From Novosphingobium sp. ST904 (lineage in GTDB: Bacteria; Pseudomonadota; Alphaproteobacteria; Sphingomonadales; Sphingomonadaceae), in contig NZ_LGJH01000141.1 in NCBI RefSeq assembly GCF_001298105.1, positions 1 to 64,000 on the forward strand: a stretch of DNA of 64,000 nt, read 5' to 3'. The notes beneath the pieces were generated by a model. The model did no database searches, had not been told where the DNA came from, and was given only the letters and a program-made list of their open reading frames with translations. Within the stretch, counting starts at the first letter, position 1. Each line of letters starts with the position of its first letter. Positions 9,670 through 18,949 of this stretch are shown piece after piece. Made by a program: the position numbers and the translations under genes.

Positions 9670-10583
9670 TCAGAGGATACCGGCGTTGCCGACCACCCAG
9701 CAGGCCAGCGCCATGACCAGGCCAAGGTCGCGATTGGAGCGGAACCGCGCGAGCGCATTCTCGCCGTCCTCGGTATCGAGGGTAGCGACCTGGAAGCCGA
9801 GGTGCAGAGCCACCGGCAGCAGGCCGACCAGCGCCACCCAGTCATGCCGCAGCGTCCAGAAGGCCAGCGCCCAGAACGCTACCGCCAGAAGGTAGAACCC
9901 GGCGACACCGCCACGAACGTGGTTGCCGAGACGCAGGGCTGAGGAACGGATGCCAACAACGGCGTCATCCTCGCGGTCCTGAAGCGCGTAGATCGTATCG
10001 TAGCCGATGCACCAGAAGATCGACCCGGCATAGAGCGCGGCGATCACCGCGAGATTGTCTCCCCGGATCTCCACCCAGCCGACCAGGGCGCCCCAGGTGA
10101 AGACCATGCCCAGCCATGCCTGCGGCCACCAGGTGATCCGCTTCATGAAAGGATAGGCCGCCACCAGGGCAACGCTGCCCAATGCCACGAGCTGCGCCTG
10201 CCAGCGCAATTGCAGCAGGACCACGAGACCGATCGCGCAGAGCGACAGCAGCCAGACCCACGCCGCCTTGACGCTGACCTGCCCACTGGCGACCGGGCGC
10301 GTCGCGGTGCGGGCCACCTTGCGATCGAGGTCGGCATCGACGATGTCGTTCAGCACGCATCCCGCGCCGCGCATGACGATGGAGCCGAGCAGGAGCCAGA
10401 GGACCAGTCCCCAGCGCGCTTCTCCGCCCGCCAGCAGCACGCCCCAGGCGCAAGGCCAGAACAGCAGCCACCAGCCGATCGCCGATCGAAACGGGCCAGC
10501 ATGGCGTAGGCGCGCGGCTTGGCCGGCAGGGCAGAAATGAGCCCGCGGTGCTGCGTATCCGGGACGAGAAGAGAGTCGCTCAC
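9670..10583 (-). CDS. ubiA: 4-hydroxybenzoate polyprenyltransferase (frameshifted near 10481)
   Basis: UbiA attaches the polyprenyl tail to 4-hydroxybenzoate in ubiquinone synthesis at the inner membrane. It is a multi-spanning protein with both prenyl-diphosphate/Mg motifs: NDIVDADLDRKVARTATRPV and, later, YDTIYALQDREDD. The first ~40 residues (MSDSLLVPDTQHRGL to MLARFDR) lie in a different frame from the rest. One missing C near 10481 joins them as MLARFDRPIGWWLLFWP, giving 304 residues. It is convergent with the gene ending at 9663 and divergent from rsmE. Confidence 0.9.
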
Positions 10584-10634
10584 GTCCGGACGAGTAGCTT
10601 ATCGAAATCGGAATGTCATGGCCGAACGTGCTTA

Positions 10635-10648
10635 GTGCACATGTGCAC
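10635..10648. promoter_or_regulatory. 14-bp perfect palindrome between ubiA and rsmE
   Basis: GTGCACATGTGCAC is a perfect palindrome in the divergent ubiA/rsmE intergenic region, about 50 bp upstream of the ubiA start and 75 bp upstream of rsmE. This is a plausible position for a dimeric repressor site. The regulator is unknown and a chance palindrome cannot be excluded. Confidence 0.4.
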
Positions 10649-10722
10649 GCCCGCGCCCGGTTGCGCCCGCAGCCGCTTCGCGCGACAAGCAGGCCCCCGT
10701 TTTCAGGAGTTTCGACAAGACC

Positions 10723-11466
10723 ATGGCCGCCACCCCCGCATGGCCCCCGCGCAGCGCGCCGCGCCTTTTCGTCACCGGCCCGCTGGCCGCGAACGGCAGC
10801 GTCGTGATCGATGGCGGGCAGGCGCATTACCTGTCCAAGGTCATGCGAGTCGCACCCGGCGACGCGGTGATCCTGTGCGACGATACAACCGGCGAATGGG
10901 CCTGTGCCGTCACCTCCGCCGGCAAGCGCGACGTGATCCTGGAAGTGCGCGACCATTTGCGCGAACGCGAGGCGGTGCCAGACTTCTGGCTCTGCGCGGC
11001 GCTGCTCAAGAAGCCCAACTTCGACCTCGTGATGGAGAAGGCGACCGAACTGGGCGTGGCGCGCATCCAGCCGGTCGTCACGCGCCGCTGCGTGGCGGAC
11101 AAGCTCAACCCCGAACGCGCGCTCACCATCGTGACCGAGGCGGCCGAGCAGTGCGCCCGCACCGCCCTGCCCGAACTGGCCGGGCCGTTGAAGCTGGAAG
11201 CGCTCCTGCGGGACTGGCCGGAAGGCCGCACGCTGTTCTTCGCGGACGAGACCGGGGGCGCCCCGGCGGCCGCGCAGTTCGCGGCGCACGCCGGTCCGGC
11301 CGCATTGCTGGTCGGGCCTGAGGGCGGGTTCGACGAGGAAGAGCGTGCTCTCATCCGCGCCCATCCGATGGCGCGGGCCATCACGCTGGGGCCCCGGATC
11401 CTGCGGGGCGAGACGGCGAGCATCGGCGCCACCGCCTTGTGGATGGCCACCGCGGGCGACTGGTGA
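10723..11466 (+). CDS. rsmE: 16S rRNA (uracil1498-N3)-methyltransferase
   Basis: A 247-residue SPOUT-class methyltransferase that modifies U1498 of 16S rRNA. Seen in sequence: an N-terminal PUA-like domain (QAHYLSKVMRVAPGDAVILC), the family segment KKPNFDLVMEKATELGVARI, and the C-terminal knot with LLVGPEGGFDEEERALI, LGPRILRGETA and a short tail. The start at 10723 is preceded by a clear ribosome-binding site (CAGGAGT at 10704-10710). An alternative product, a related RNA methyltransferase, is unlikely given the RILRxETA motif. Confidence 0.93.
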   Translation: MAATPAWPPRSAPRLFVTGPLAANGSVVIDGGQAHYLSKVMRVAPGDAVILCDDTTGEWACAVTSAGKRDVILEVRDHLREREAVPDFWLCAALLKKPNFDLVMEKATELGVARIQPVVTRRCVADKLNPERALTIVTEAAEQCARTALPELAGPLKLEALLRDWPEGRTLFFADETGGAPAAAQFAAHAGPAALLVGPEGGFDEEERALIRAHPMARAITLGPRILRGETASIGATALWMATAGDW

Positions 11467-11541
11467 AGCACTGCGGCCACGCCTTGCCGAAGCGGTCCGA
11501 TACCCCGCTGCGAGCGGCAACCGGGAACCGGCGCGCCATGC

Positions 11542-11573
11542 TTCCGAAACCTCAGGAAACCGCCGTTTCGGAA
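11542..11573 (+). terminator. Inverted repeat between rsmE and gshA
   Basis: TTCCGAAAC at 11542-11550 pairs perfectly with GTTTCGGAA at 11565-11573 around a 14-nt loop, 76 bp after rsmE and 65 bp before gshA. No strong T-tract follows, so it could be an rsmE terminator or an operator or leader structure for gshA. Confidence 0.4.
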
Positions 11574-11638
11574 AGAAACAAACCGCTCGGTACAAAAAGT
11601 TGTAGCGTCCGGCGGCGGGCCGCACTAACTCCGCGCCC

Positions 11639-13026
11639 ATGAGCACCCGTGAGGTTTCGGATCGCGAAGATCCGGTGATCGAAAGCCTGGACCAACTCGC
11701 CGCGCCGATGGCTGCGGGCGAAAAGCCGCGCGATGCGTGGCGGATCGGTACCGAGCACGAAAAGTTCGTCTACGACACGGGCGATCACCACGCGCCGTCC
11801 TATGCCGAAACAGGCGGAATCCGCGACCTGCTGATGGCGCTGACCGAATTCGGCTGGGAACCCATCATCGAGGGCGGCAACGTCATCGCGATGAAGGGCA
11901 GCGACGGCACCGTCAGCCTCGAACCGGCGGGCCAGCTCGAACTTTCGGGCGCGCCGCTCGAAAACCTGCACCAGACATGCGCCGAAACCGGCCGCCACCT
12001 CGCCCAGGTCAAGACCATCGGCGATCGTATCGGCAAGGCGTTCCTCGGCCTCGGCATGTGGCCCGACAAGACCCGCGCAGAGCTTCCGATCATGCCCAAG
12101 GGCCGGTACGACATCATGCTGCGGCACATGCCGCGCGTGGGCTCCATGGGGCTCGACATGATGCTGCGGACCTGCACCATCCAGGTCAACCTCGACTATT
12201 CGAGCGAGGCGGACATGGTGAAGAAGTTCCGCACCAGCCTTGCGCTCCAGCCGCTGGCCACCGCGCTGTTCGCGGCCTCTCCCTTCACCGAGGGCAAGCC
12301 CAACGGCTTCCTTTCCTACCGCAGCCATATCTGGTCGGACACTGACCCCGCGCGCACCGGCATGCTGCCCTTCGTGTTCGAGGCCGGCTTCGGCTACGAG
12401 CGCTACGTCGACTACATGCTCGACGTGCCGATGTACTTCGTGTTCCGCGACGGCAAATACATCGACGCGGCCGGCCATTCCTTCCGCGACTTCCTGAAGG
12501 GCGAGCTTTCGGTGCTCCCCGGCGAACGTCCGCGTATCTCGGACTGGACGGACCATCTTTCCACCGCCTTCCCCGAAGTGCGGCTCAAGTCGTTCCTCGA
12601 AATGCGCGGTGCCGATGGCGGCCCGTGGGGCCGTATCTGCGCCCTGCCCGCCTTCTGGGTCGCCTGCTCTACGATCAGGCCGCGCTCGACGCCGCCTGGG
12701 ACCTGGTCAAGGACTGGGACATGGAAGGGCGCGAACGGCTGCGCAATTCGGTTCCGAAACTGGGCCTCGACGCACCGCTGCCCCAGTCGTTCCGCGGCGG
12801 CGGCGGCACCCTGCGCGATATCGCGGGCGAAGTGCTGAACATCTCCCGCTCGGGCCTGGCCTCGCGCAACCGCCTCAATGCGGGCGGAGACAACGAGACC
12901 GGCTACCTGGAACCGCTGGCCGAGATCGTCGCCACCGGCAAGGTTCCGGCGCAGCGCCTGCTCGACCTCTACAACGGCGAATGGGGCGGCGACCTGTCGA
13001 AGGTCTACGCGCTGAAGAGCTTCTAG
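11639..13026 (+). CDS. gshA: Glutamate--cysteine ligase, plant/alphaproteobacterial type (frameshifted near 12661)
   Basis: Catalyses the first step of glutathione synthesis (Glu + Cys + ATP). It matches the GCS2-type family of plants and alphaproteobacteria: [13 protein letters not shown] near the start, [45 protein letters not shown] and a C-terminal [16 protein letters not shown]. The frame breaks at 12661: AFWVA should read [20 protein letters not shown], which one extra G restores. The repaired length is 462 residues, normal for the family. The upstream 172 bp hold a hairpin but no gene, and a terminator follows the stop codon. Confidence 0.92.
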
Positions 13027-13042
13027 GAAACCGAAGGGCTAA

Positions 13043-13070
13043 GGCAGGGGGCCTGGCTCCCCTGCCCTCT
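13043..13070 (+). terminator. Terminator downstream of gshA
   Basis: GGCAGGGG (13043-13050) pairs with CCCCTGCC (13059-13066) around an 8-nt loop and is followed by CTCTT. The position, 17 bp after the gshA stop and before a convergent gene, fits a rho-independent terminator with a poor T-tract. Confidence 0.6.
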
Positions 13071-13104
13071 TCGCGGCGCCGAGCGCCACCGCGAGGGCCT
13101 TCCC

Positions 13105-14457
13105 CTATTCCGCCGCCTGCGGCTCACGCACTTTCGGCCGCAGCCTTTCGCCCAGCCTCGTCAGCGTCCGCGTGATCGGTGCGTTCCTGGCCATCCAAGC
13201 ATGATAGGCGCGGTACTTCGCGTCCTCGGCCAGCAGGTGCGCTTCCTCGGTCCGCGCGCGCCAGTAGTAGATGCCGCTCACCACCCCCAGCAGCACGGTG
13301 TTGCGCACCATGTCGGTCAGCGCGTGGCTGGTGACGAGGAACGGCAGCGTCGAAGTCCACCAGAACAGGTTCTTCGACAGGTAGGCGGGATGCCGGGTGA
13401 AGCGATAGGGCCCGTTGGTCAGCACGCCCCTGTAGGTGAGGTTGGAGAAGCGCAGGCCGAAAGCGAAAGTTGCCCAGGCATAGACCGCGGTGAGGAACAC
13501 CATGAACCCCGCCCAGAGCCACAGCAGCGCATCGTGGCCCGCCAGCCAGTAGGACCAGCCGGGGGTATTGACCTCGTAGCCCAGCACGTCGGCACGGCCC
13601 ATGGTGCCCCAGACGAAGGGCGGATAGCACATCAGCGCCGCCACCCAGCCCGCCAGCAGGGGATTGCCGCTGCGGATATGCGCATCGAGCGGACGGAAGG
13701 TGAAGATGTAGCCCACAGTGCCGATCTGCACGTCGATCAGGAACAGCAGCGCGATCACCGTAGAGGCGAGCGGGACCGGATCGTGCACCATGGCTCCGAA
13801 GTTCGCCTCGACGACCTGTGCGAAGCCGCCGGGCAGGATCGAGATCATGAAGGCGCCGAAGAAGGCCTTGATGGCCCAGGCGCGGCCATGCTTCTTCACC
13901 GCCTCGACGTCCCAGGCATCGCGGCCGATCAGCAGGGCGCCGAAGTGCCAGGCCTGATCGCGCGGATCGATCAGCCGGCGATCCAGCCAGAGCACATAGG
14001 GGATCGAGAGCACGAAGACCGGCAGCGCCGCCGCGCCGATCACTTCCATCGCGAAGAGGTACTGCCCGTCCCAGTACCAGCGGCCGATGCAGTAGAACAC
14101 GCCGATCAGCGCCCAGGTGGCCCAGAGCCCGGCCAGCTTGGTGACTGACACGTCCACCGCTTCGGCGAGCGGGCGGCGCAGGTTCCAGTCGATTCCGGTG
14201 GAAGGCCGGCGGTGGACCTTGTCCACGAACACGGACCAGAGCGCCATCGCCGTGCCCGTCACGAAAAGCGTGGCGACGGAGGCGTAAGGCCCGCTCATCG
14301 GCGCGTGCGGGCCGGGAAGCGCCAGGGCTTCGGCAATGGCGGCCCAGTTGCGACAGACCATGAGCCAGGCAAGCAGCGCCGCCAGCCCGGACAGGCCGAC
14401 ACCGGCGGAAACGTCGCTCGGGGGCAGGTCTTTCGCGGAATTCGGGGCGCTGCTCAT
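13105..14457 (-). CDS. Polytopic membrane protein with isoprenylcysteine/phospholipid methyltransferase-like C-terminus
   Basis: A 450-residue integral membrane protein. About eight to nine hydrophobic segments occupy residues 20-330. The C-terminal part has the ICMT/PEMT-type signature NGPYRFTRHPAYLSKNLFWW (about 350-370), followed by RTEEAHLLAEDAKYRAYHAW. This family binds S-adenosylmethionine in the membrane and methylates small hydrophobic or prenylated substrates. The true substrate is unknown, since bacteria lack the eukaryotic CaaX pathway. The long N-terminal membrane region roughly doubles the usual size. It is convergent with gshA and separated from bamB by a hairpin. Confidence 0.7.
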   Translation of the reverse strand: MSSAPNSAKDLPPSDVSAGVGLSGLAALLAWLMVCRNWAAIAEALALPGPHAPMSGPYASVATLFVTGTAMALWSVFVDKVHRRPSTGIDWNLRRPLAEAVDVSVTKLAGLWATWALIGVFYCIGRWYWDGQYLFAMEVIGAAALPVFVLSIPYVLWLDRRLIDPRDQAWHFGALLIGRDAWDVEAVKKHGRAWAIKAFFGAFMISILPGGFAQVVEANFGAMVHDPVPLASTVIALLFLIDVQIGTVGYIFTFRPLDAHIRSGNPLLAGWVAALMCYPPFVWGTMGRADVLGYEVNTPGWSYWLAGHDALLWLWAGFMVFLTAVYAWATFAFGLRFSNLTYRGVLTNGPYRFTRHPAYLSKNLFWWTSTLPFLVTSHALTDMVRNTVLLGVVSGIYYWRARTEEAHLLAEDAKYRAYHAWMARNAPITRTLTRLGERLRPKVREPQAAE

Positions 14458-14509
14458 GCCGGAGGGACTAGCCGCAATTGGTTAAGGGGTGAGAAACGCA
14501 GCGGGATGC

Positions 14510-14549
14510 GAAAACGGCCCGCGCCTCCGGGGAGGCACGAGCCGTTTTC
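14510..14549 (-). terminator. Strong hairpin terminator after bamB
   Basis: GAAAACGGC at 14510-14518 pairs perfectly with GCCGTTTTC at 14541-14549, with an inner GCCTCC/GGAGGC stem. Read on the minus strand it ends in TTTTC, 40 bp after the bamB stop, so it fits an intrinsic terminator for the yfgM-bamB transcript. Confidence 0.7.
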
Positions 14550-14588
14550 AGGATGCCGCCGATGGACGGGGCCCATGAGCGGGGCCGT

Positions 14589-15958
14589 TCAACGATAAGC
14601 GCTGATCTGGCCCGAATCGTCCAGCACGTAGAGCGTCTGGTTGGCCACGACCGGTGCCAGCGAAACGGCATCGCTCAGTTCCACGAAGGGCGTCAGCTTG
14701 CCGGTCGTGGGATCGACGGTGCCGACTTCGCCGCGCGAATTGGCGACCCACAGCTTGTTCCCGGCGAGCACCGGGCCGACCCAGAAGATCGGACCCTTGC
14801 GCTTCTTTTCCTTGGCGTAGCGCGCGAGCTGGGTCAGCCAGCGGACCTTGCCGGTGGTGCGGGCGATCGCGAGGATCTCGGCATGATCGTCCAGCGTGAA
14901 GACCCAGTCCCCCACGACGATCGGGGTCGAGATGCCCGCGAGGTTGAGTTCCCAGATGCGCTGCCCGGTGACGAGTTCGTAAGCGGCCATGCGGCCGCCC
15001 TGGCCCAGCGCGTAGACACGGCCGCGATCGATGATCGGGTCTGCGTCGACGTCGGTAAGGCTGCCCACTTCGGTCGAGATCGAGGTGCGCGCCAGTGCGT
15101 CAGACCAGAGCTGGCGGCCGTTCTCGTAACGGTAGGCCACCAGTTCGCCCGAGGAATAACCCGCGATCACGGTGCCCTGGCCGGCCGCCGGAGCCGCCAC
15201 GCCGAACACGCCGGCCTGCGAGAGCGAGCCGGACTCGTTCCACAGCACATTGCCGTCGCGGCGTTGAGCGCGAAGATCTGGTTGTCCTGCGAGATCACGT
15301 AGACCGAGTTGAACGAGATCGTCGGCGAACCGCGCAGCGGGCCGCCGGGCTTCTTGGTCCAGATCTGGCTGCCGTCCGCCGCCTTGAGCGCGGCCACTTC
15401 GCCGAGGCCGGTGGTGACGTAGAGGTTGCCCGAATCGTAGCTGACGCCGCCGCCGAAGATCGACTGCGAACCGTCACCCGAAACGGCGAAGTCCTTGGTC
15501 CACAAGTGCGCGCCGGTCTTGGCGTCGAAGGCGTGGACGACGCCCGCGGTGTCCATCACGAAGAGCTTGTCCTCGCCGATGACAGGCGCTGCGGCCAGAC
15601 GGGCGCGGGGGGTGGAACCGGCAATCTGCGCGGTCCAGACCTTGCCCGGATGGTCGGCCAGCGCGAGGTGGCCGTAGGACTTGCCGGCATTGCCGCCCGC
15701 CTGTGCCCATTCGGCATTGGCTTCGGCCGGGGGCAGGATCACCGAGACCGCTTCGAGCGAGGGATCGACCTTCGCACCGCTTTCGATTCGCGAAAGGATC
15801 GGCACGCGTTCGCCCACGGTGGGGGTCTTGGGGCCCTTGCTGTTCGACTTGCACCCGGAAAGGCCGGCGACGAGCGCCAGCGCGATCAGCGGAACGACCT
15901 TCGCACGGCTGGATTTGAACACCGATGCCGTCATGCGCTTAGTCTCAACCATTGTCAT
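14589..15958 (-). CDS. bamB: Outer-membrane assembly factor BamB lipoprotein (frameshifted near 15255)
   Basis: BamB is the beta-propeller lipoprotein that supports BamA in inserting outer-membrane proteins. The start MTMVETKRMTASVF overlaps the TGA of the upstream gene (ATGA). The lipobox is LVAGLSGC. Repeated PQQ-propeller blades follow, for example VVHAFDAKTGAHLWTKDFAV, VAALKAADGSQIWTK and LVAYRYENGRQLWSD. The frame breaks near 15255: ALNAAT continues as GNVLWNESGSLSQAGV after one restored base. The repaired length is 456 residues. The enzyme fold PQQ-dehydrogenase is excluded by the lipobox and by the lack of catalytic residues. Confidence 0.9.
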
Positions 15959-16753
15959 TCTCCGGCGGGCGCGGCAACCGCGCGTCTTGGCATCAGGCTT
16001 GCCGATCGGCTCGCCGCGTTCATCGACGACATCCTCGATCGCATCGACGCCGAGCACGGCGGCGAGCTGGCGGGCGCGGCTGCGCAGGCCGGCTTCGACC
16101 TGCTCGTCCTTGGCGATAGCGGCGAACAGCGGACCGGCCTGGTCCTGCTTGTTCATCTTGATGTAGGCCATGCCGACCATTTCGCCGGCAACGCCGAACC
16201 AGGCATTGCCCGGCGCGGCATAAGGCTTGAGTCGGGCCACGACGTCTTCAGGCTTCATCGCATCGAAATTGACGGCGACGCCGCGCACGGCCGCAAGGTC
16301 GCGCAGCGGCTGCGGCGCCTTGGCGTCGTTCGCCACTTCGCCATAGAGCCTGACCGCATCCGGCACGCGCTTCTGTTCGGCGGCGATCCCGGCCAGCAGC
16401 AGCTTGGCCGAAGTCGGGCTGCCGCCCGAACCCTGCGCCGCAAGCGGTTCGAGCTTGCCCTTGGCGGCATCGAGGTTGCCCGCCTTCATGCTGTCGAGCG
16501 CCTGGACATAGGCCTCGGCATTGGCGTCGCGCTGCTGGGTCTGGCGGTGGCTCCAGTAGAGCCAGCCGCCGAAGGCGAGAAGCGCAAGGACAACCGCCGC
16601 GAGCACCGGCTTTCCATAGCGGCTGAAGAAGCCCTCCACCTGGTCCTGGCGCAGGGCATCATCGACCTCGCGCAGGAATACATCCTGCTGCGCGGCGATT
16701 CGCTCGGCGGACTTCGGGTTGGACGGCGTGTTGCTGGAAGGAGGCAGAGCCAA
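15955..16753 (-). CDS. YfgM-like tetratricopeptide membrane protein (3'-end frameshift)
   Basis: A membrane-anchored periplasmic TPR protein of the YfgM (DUF2133) type, an ancillary SecYEG-associated chaperone factor. Seen here: a cytosolic start (AERIAAQQDVFLREVDDALR), one membrane helix (PVLAAVVLALLAFGGWLYW), then TPR-like helices (DSMKAGNLDAAKGKLEPLA and LLAGIAAEQKRVPDAVRLYG). Placement directly upstream of bamB is the conserved yfgM-bamB order. As written the frame runs on into bamB as a false fusion. An indel near 15979-15985 restores the ending AVAAPAGE and a TGA at 15955. The start is uncertain: TTG at 16753 (MALPPSSNTP) or ATG at 16840. Confidence 0.78.
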
Positions 16754-16877
16754 TTTGCGGGCGCTTTCTGCGGAAATCAGGATGGTTGCCGGGCTGTTTA
16801 GCGAATGGCCACGGCTTTTCAACGGTGATGATCGCTGCACCGGTCGGGGTGAAGCCTTGCTGAATGGTGTCCGCGTG

Positions 16878-18005
16878 TCAAATCAGCCGCTCCCGGCCCA
16901 GCGCTTCGCCGTAAGTGCGGCTGTAGGCGGAGAGCATCGCCGCCTCGTCGTAGCGGTCCCGCGCAAGTGCCCGGTTCGCCGCGCCGAGCCGGGCGCGAAG
17001 CCGCTCGTCGCCCGCCAGCCGCAGCAGGGTGGAGGCCAGCGCCGCCTCGTCTCCGGGGGGCGTGACGAGCGCCCGATTTTCCACCGATACCATGTCCGCG
17101 ACATCGCCGACGGCGGGCGAGGCCACCGGCAGCGCCGCCGCCATCGCCTCGACGACGGAGATCGGGAACTGCTCGCTCTCGGAAGACAGCGCGAAAACGT
17201 CGAACAGGCCCACCGCATGGGAAGGGTCGGCCACGAAGCCCGGCAGGTGGACCCGGCCCGAAACCCCGCAGCGCGCGGCCTCGGCCTCGATCGCGGCGCG
17301 GTCCGGCCCCTCGCCGAGAATCACCAGCCGCCACGGCTCCGGCAGCGGCGCGAAGGCGCGGACCAGCCGCGGAAGGTTCTTCACCGGCCGCAGCCCGGCC
17401 AGCGTGCCGACCCAGCGCTCGCCCGGTTGCTTGACGATGCCCGGCAGGACATCGGGCCGCGGACGGTCGAGATAGGCGTCGCAATCGATACCGTTGGTGA
17501 TCAGCCGCACCCGCCCGCGCGGCTGGCGCCAGGCGGAAAGCGCAATCGCCTCCAGCCGCCGCGAGGGGACTACCAGCGCCGAGGCCCGCCGCAGCGCGAT
17601 TCGCCGGTAGCGGTTGCGCGCGGGCTTGAGCCCTGCCGCCTCGTCCTCGTTGAAGCCGTCCTCGTGATGGACCAGCGGCGGCAGCCCCAGCAGACCGCTG
17701 AACAGGCCATGCGCCATGACCGCGTCCATCGCCCCCCAGTTGTAGGTCAGCACGAGATCGAAGTCCGCCATCGCCTTGGCGATCCGCCAGAGACGCGCGG
17801 GCGCGGGGCGCCCCTGGAGGCCGGGAAAATCTTCCGGGAATGTCACATCGAGCGCCGGATCGAGCACGATCGCCGCCCCGTGCGCGCCCGGCTGGGCCGA
17901 AACCACCGCATGGGCGATGCGCGGCCCGAACAGGTTCATCAGCCGCACCGCGCGCAGTTCCTTGCCGCCGGCGGCAAAGCTCGAATGAAGATGGAGAATG
18001 CGCAA
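16878..18005 (-). CDS. Glycosyltransferase family 4 protein
   Basis: A 375-residue GT-B glycosyltransferase. The N-terminus MRILHLHSSFAAGGKELRAV has the glycine-rich acceptor loop. The C-terminal half has the nucleotide-sugar domain with VGTLAGLRPVKNLPRLVRAF, LVILGEGPDRAAIE and the EX7E-like segment SESEQFPISVVEAMAAALPV. It probably transfers a sugar in envelope polysaccharide or glycolipid synthesis. The donor and acceptor are not predictable because no other polysaccharide gene is nearby. It lies 18 bp downstream of the alpha/beta hydrolase gene on the same strand, so the two may be co-transcribed. Confidence 0.85.
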   Translation of the reverse strand: MRILHLHSSFAAGGKELRAVRLMNLFGPRIAHAVVSAQPGAHGAAIVLDPALDVTFPEDFPGLQGRPAPARLWRIAKAMADFDLVLTYNWGAMDAVMAHGLFSGLLGLPPLVHHEDGFNEDEAAGLKPARNRYRRIALRRASALVVPSRRLEAIALSAWRQPRGRVRLITNGIDCDAYLDRPRPDVLPGIVKQPGERWVGTLAGLRPVKNLPRLVRAFAPLPEPWRLVILGEGPDRAAIEAEAARCGVSGRVHLPGFVADPSHAVGLFDVFALSSESEQFPISVVEAMAAALPVASPAVGDVADMVSVENRALVTPPGDEAALASTLLRLAGDERLRARLGAANRALARDRYDEAAMLSAYSRTYGEALGRERLI

Positions 18006-18023
18006 GGCCGATGCCGGTCCGGC

Positions 18024-18884
18024 TCAGGGAACCTGGGCGAGCAGCCGCTCGATCGCGTCCATCGCCTCCGGCTCGTCCAGCGTCGGGGCATGGCCGACGT
18101 TTTCCAGCGTCACCGCCTCGGTCCCCGGCAGGCGGCGCAGCATCTTTTCCAGAGTGGCGGCGGAAAGCAGGTCGGACAGGTCGCCGCGCAGCACCAGCAC
18201 CGGACGGCCCGCCAGCGCTTCCCATGCCGGCCAGAGATCGGGCTGGTCGTCCACGTCGTACCCAAGGAAGGGTTCGGCGATCTTCATGTCGTAATCGAAG
18301 ACCACGCGCCCCGAATTGGACAGCGTCATCAGCCGCTTGGCGCGCCCGATCCAGAAATCCAGCGGCTGGCCGGGATGAGCTTCGCCCTGGTTGTCCTCCA
18401 GCGCGCGCGCGGCATGGACCCAAGTGGGATAGCTGCGGCCCTGCCCGACATAGTCCTTGATCCGCTCCACCCCGGCAGGTTCGAGGAATGGCCCCACGTC
18501 GTTGATGACGGCGGCGACGATCCGTTCGGGAAACATCGTCGCCAGCCCCATCGTCATCAACCCGCCCAGCGAGGTGCCGATGGCCACGAAACGGTCGATC
18601 CCTTCCTGTTCCAGCAGCGCGAGCAGGTCCTCGCCATATTGCAGCGGGTTGTAAGTGGCCGAATCGCGGGCATATTCGCTATCGCCCCGGCCGCGCATGT
18701 CCGGGCAGATCACGCGCCAGCGGGGCGAGAGGACTTGCGCCACATTCTCGAAGTCCCGGGCGTTGCGGGTAAGGCCGTGGAGACAGACGATCGGCGGTTT
18801 TCCTTCGGATTCGCCCGGATAATCGCGAAAATGCAGCTTCAGACCATCGCGGCTCGACCAGAACCGATCCTCATAACCCGTCAT
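18024..18884 (-). CDS. Alpha/beta hydrolase
   Basis: A 286-residue cytosolic alpha/beta hydrolase. The oxyanion-hole segment is HGLTRN (36-41), followed by DMRGRGDSEYA. The nucleophile elbow is G103-T-S105-L-G-G and the late histidine lies in NVGHAPTLDEPEA. An acidic residue in VLVLRGDLSDLLS (about 220) fits the third triad member. The fold family includes esterases, lactonases and haloalkane or C-C bond hydrolases, and nothing here identifies the substrate. It is divergent from selO and upstream of the glycosyltransferase. Confidence 0.85.
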   Translation of the reverse strand: MTGYEDRFWSSRDGLKLHFRDYPGESEGKPPIVCLHGLTRNARDFENVAQVLSPRWRVICPDMRGRGDSEYARDSATYNPLQYGEDLLALLEQEGIDRFVAIGTSLGGLMTMGLATMFPERIVAAVINDVGPFLEPAGVERIKDYVGQGRSYPTWVHAARALEDNQGEAHPGQPLDFWIGRAKRLMTLSNSGRVVFDYDMKIAEPFLGYDVDDQPDLWPAWEALAGRPVLVLRGDLSDLLSAATLEKMLRRLPGTEAVTLENVGHAPTLDEPEAMDAIERLLAQVP

Positions 18885-18949
18885 GCCGAAGCTGCGACCT
18901 CCTGTTCGCCCGCCTTGCTAGACCGGCCTTGCATCGCCACTATCGCCTG

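Noticed and set aside
15167..16840. Apparent YfgM-BamB fusion protein
   Set aside because: An alternative frame restores a YfgM stop (AVAAPAGE, TGA) overlapping a BamB start with its own lipobox, so the fusion comes from an indel.
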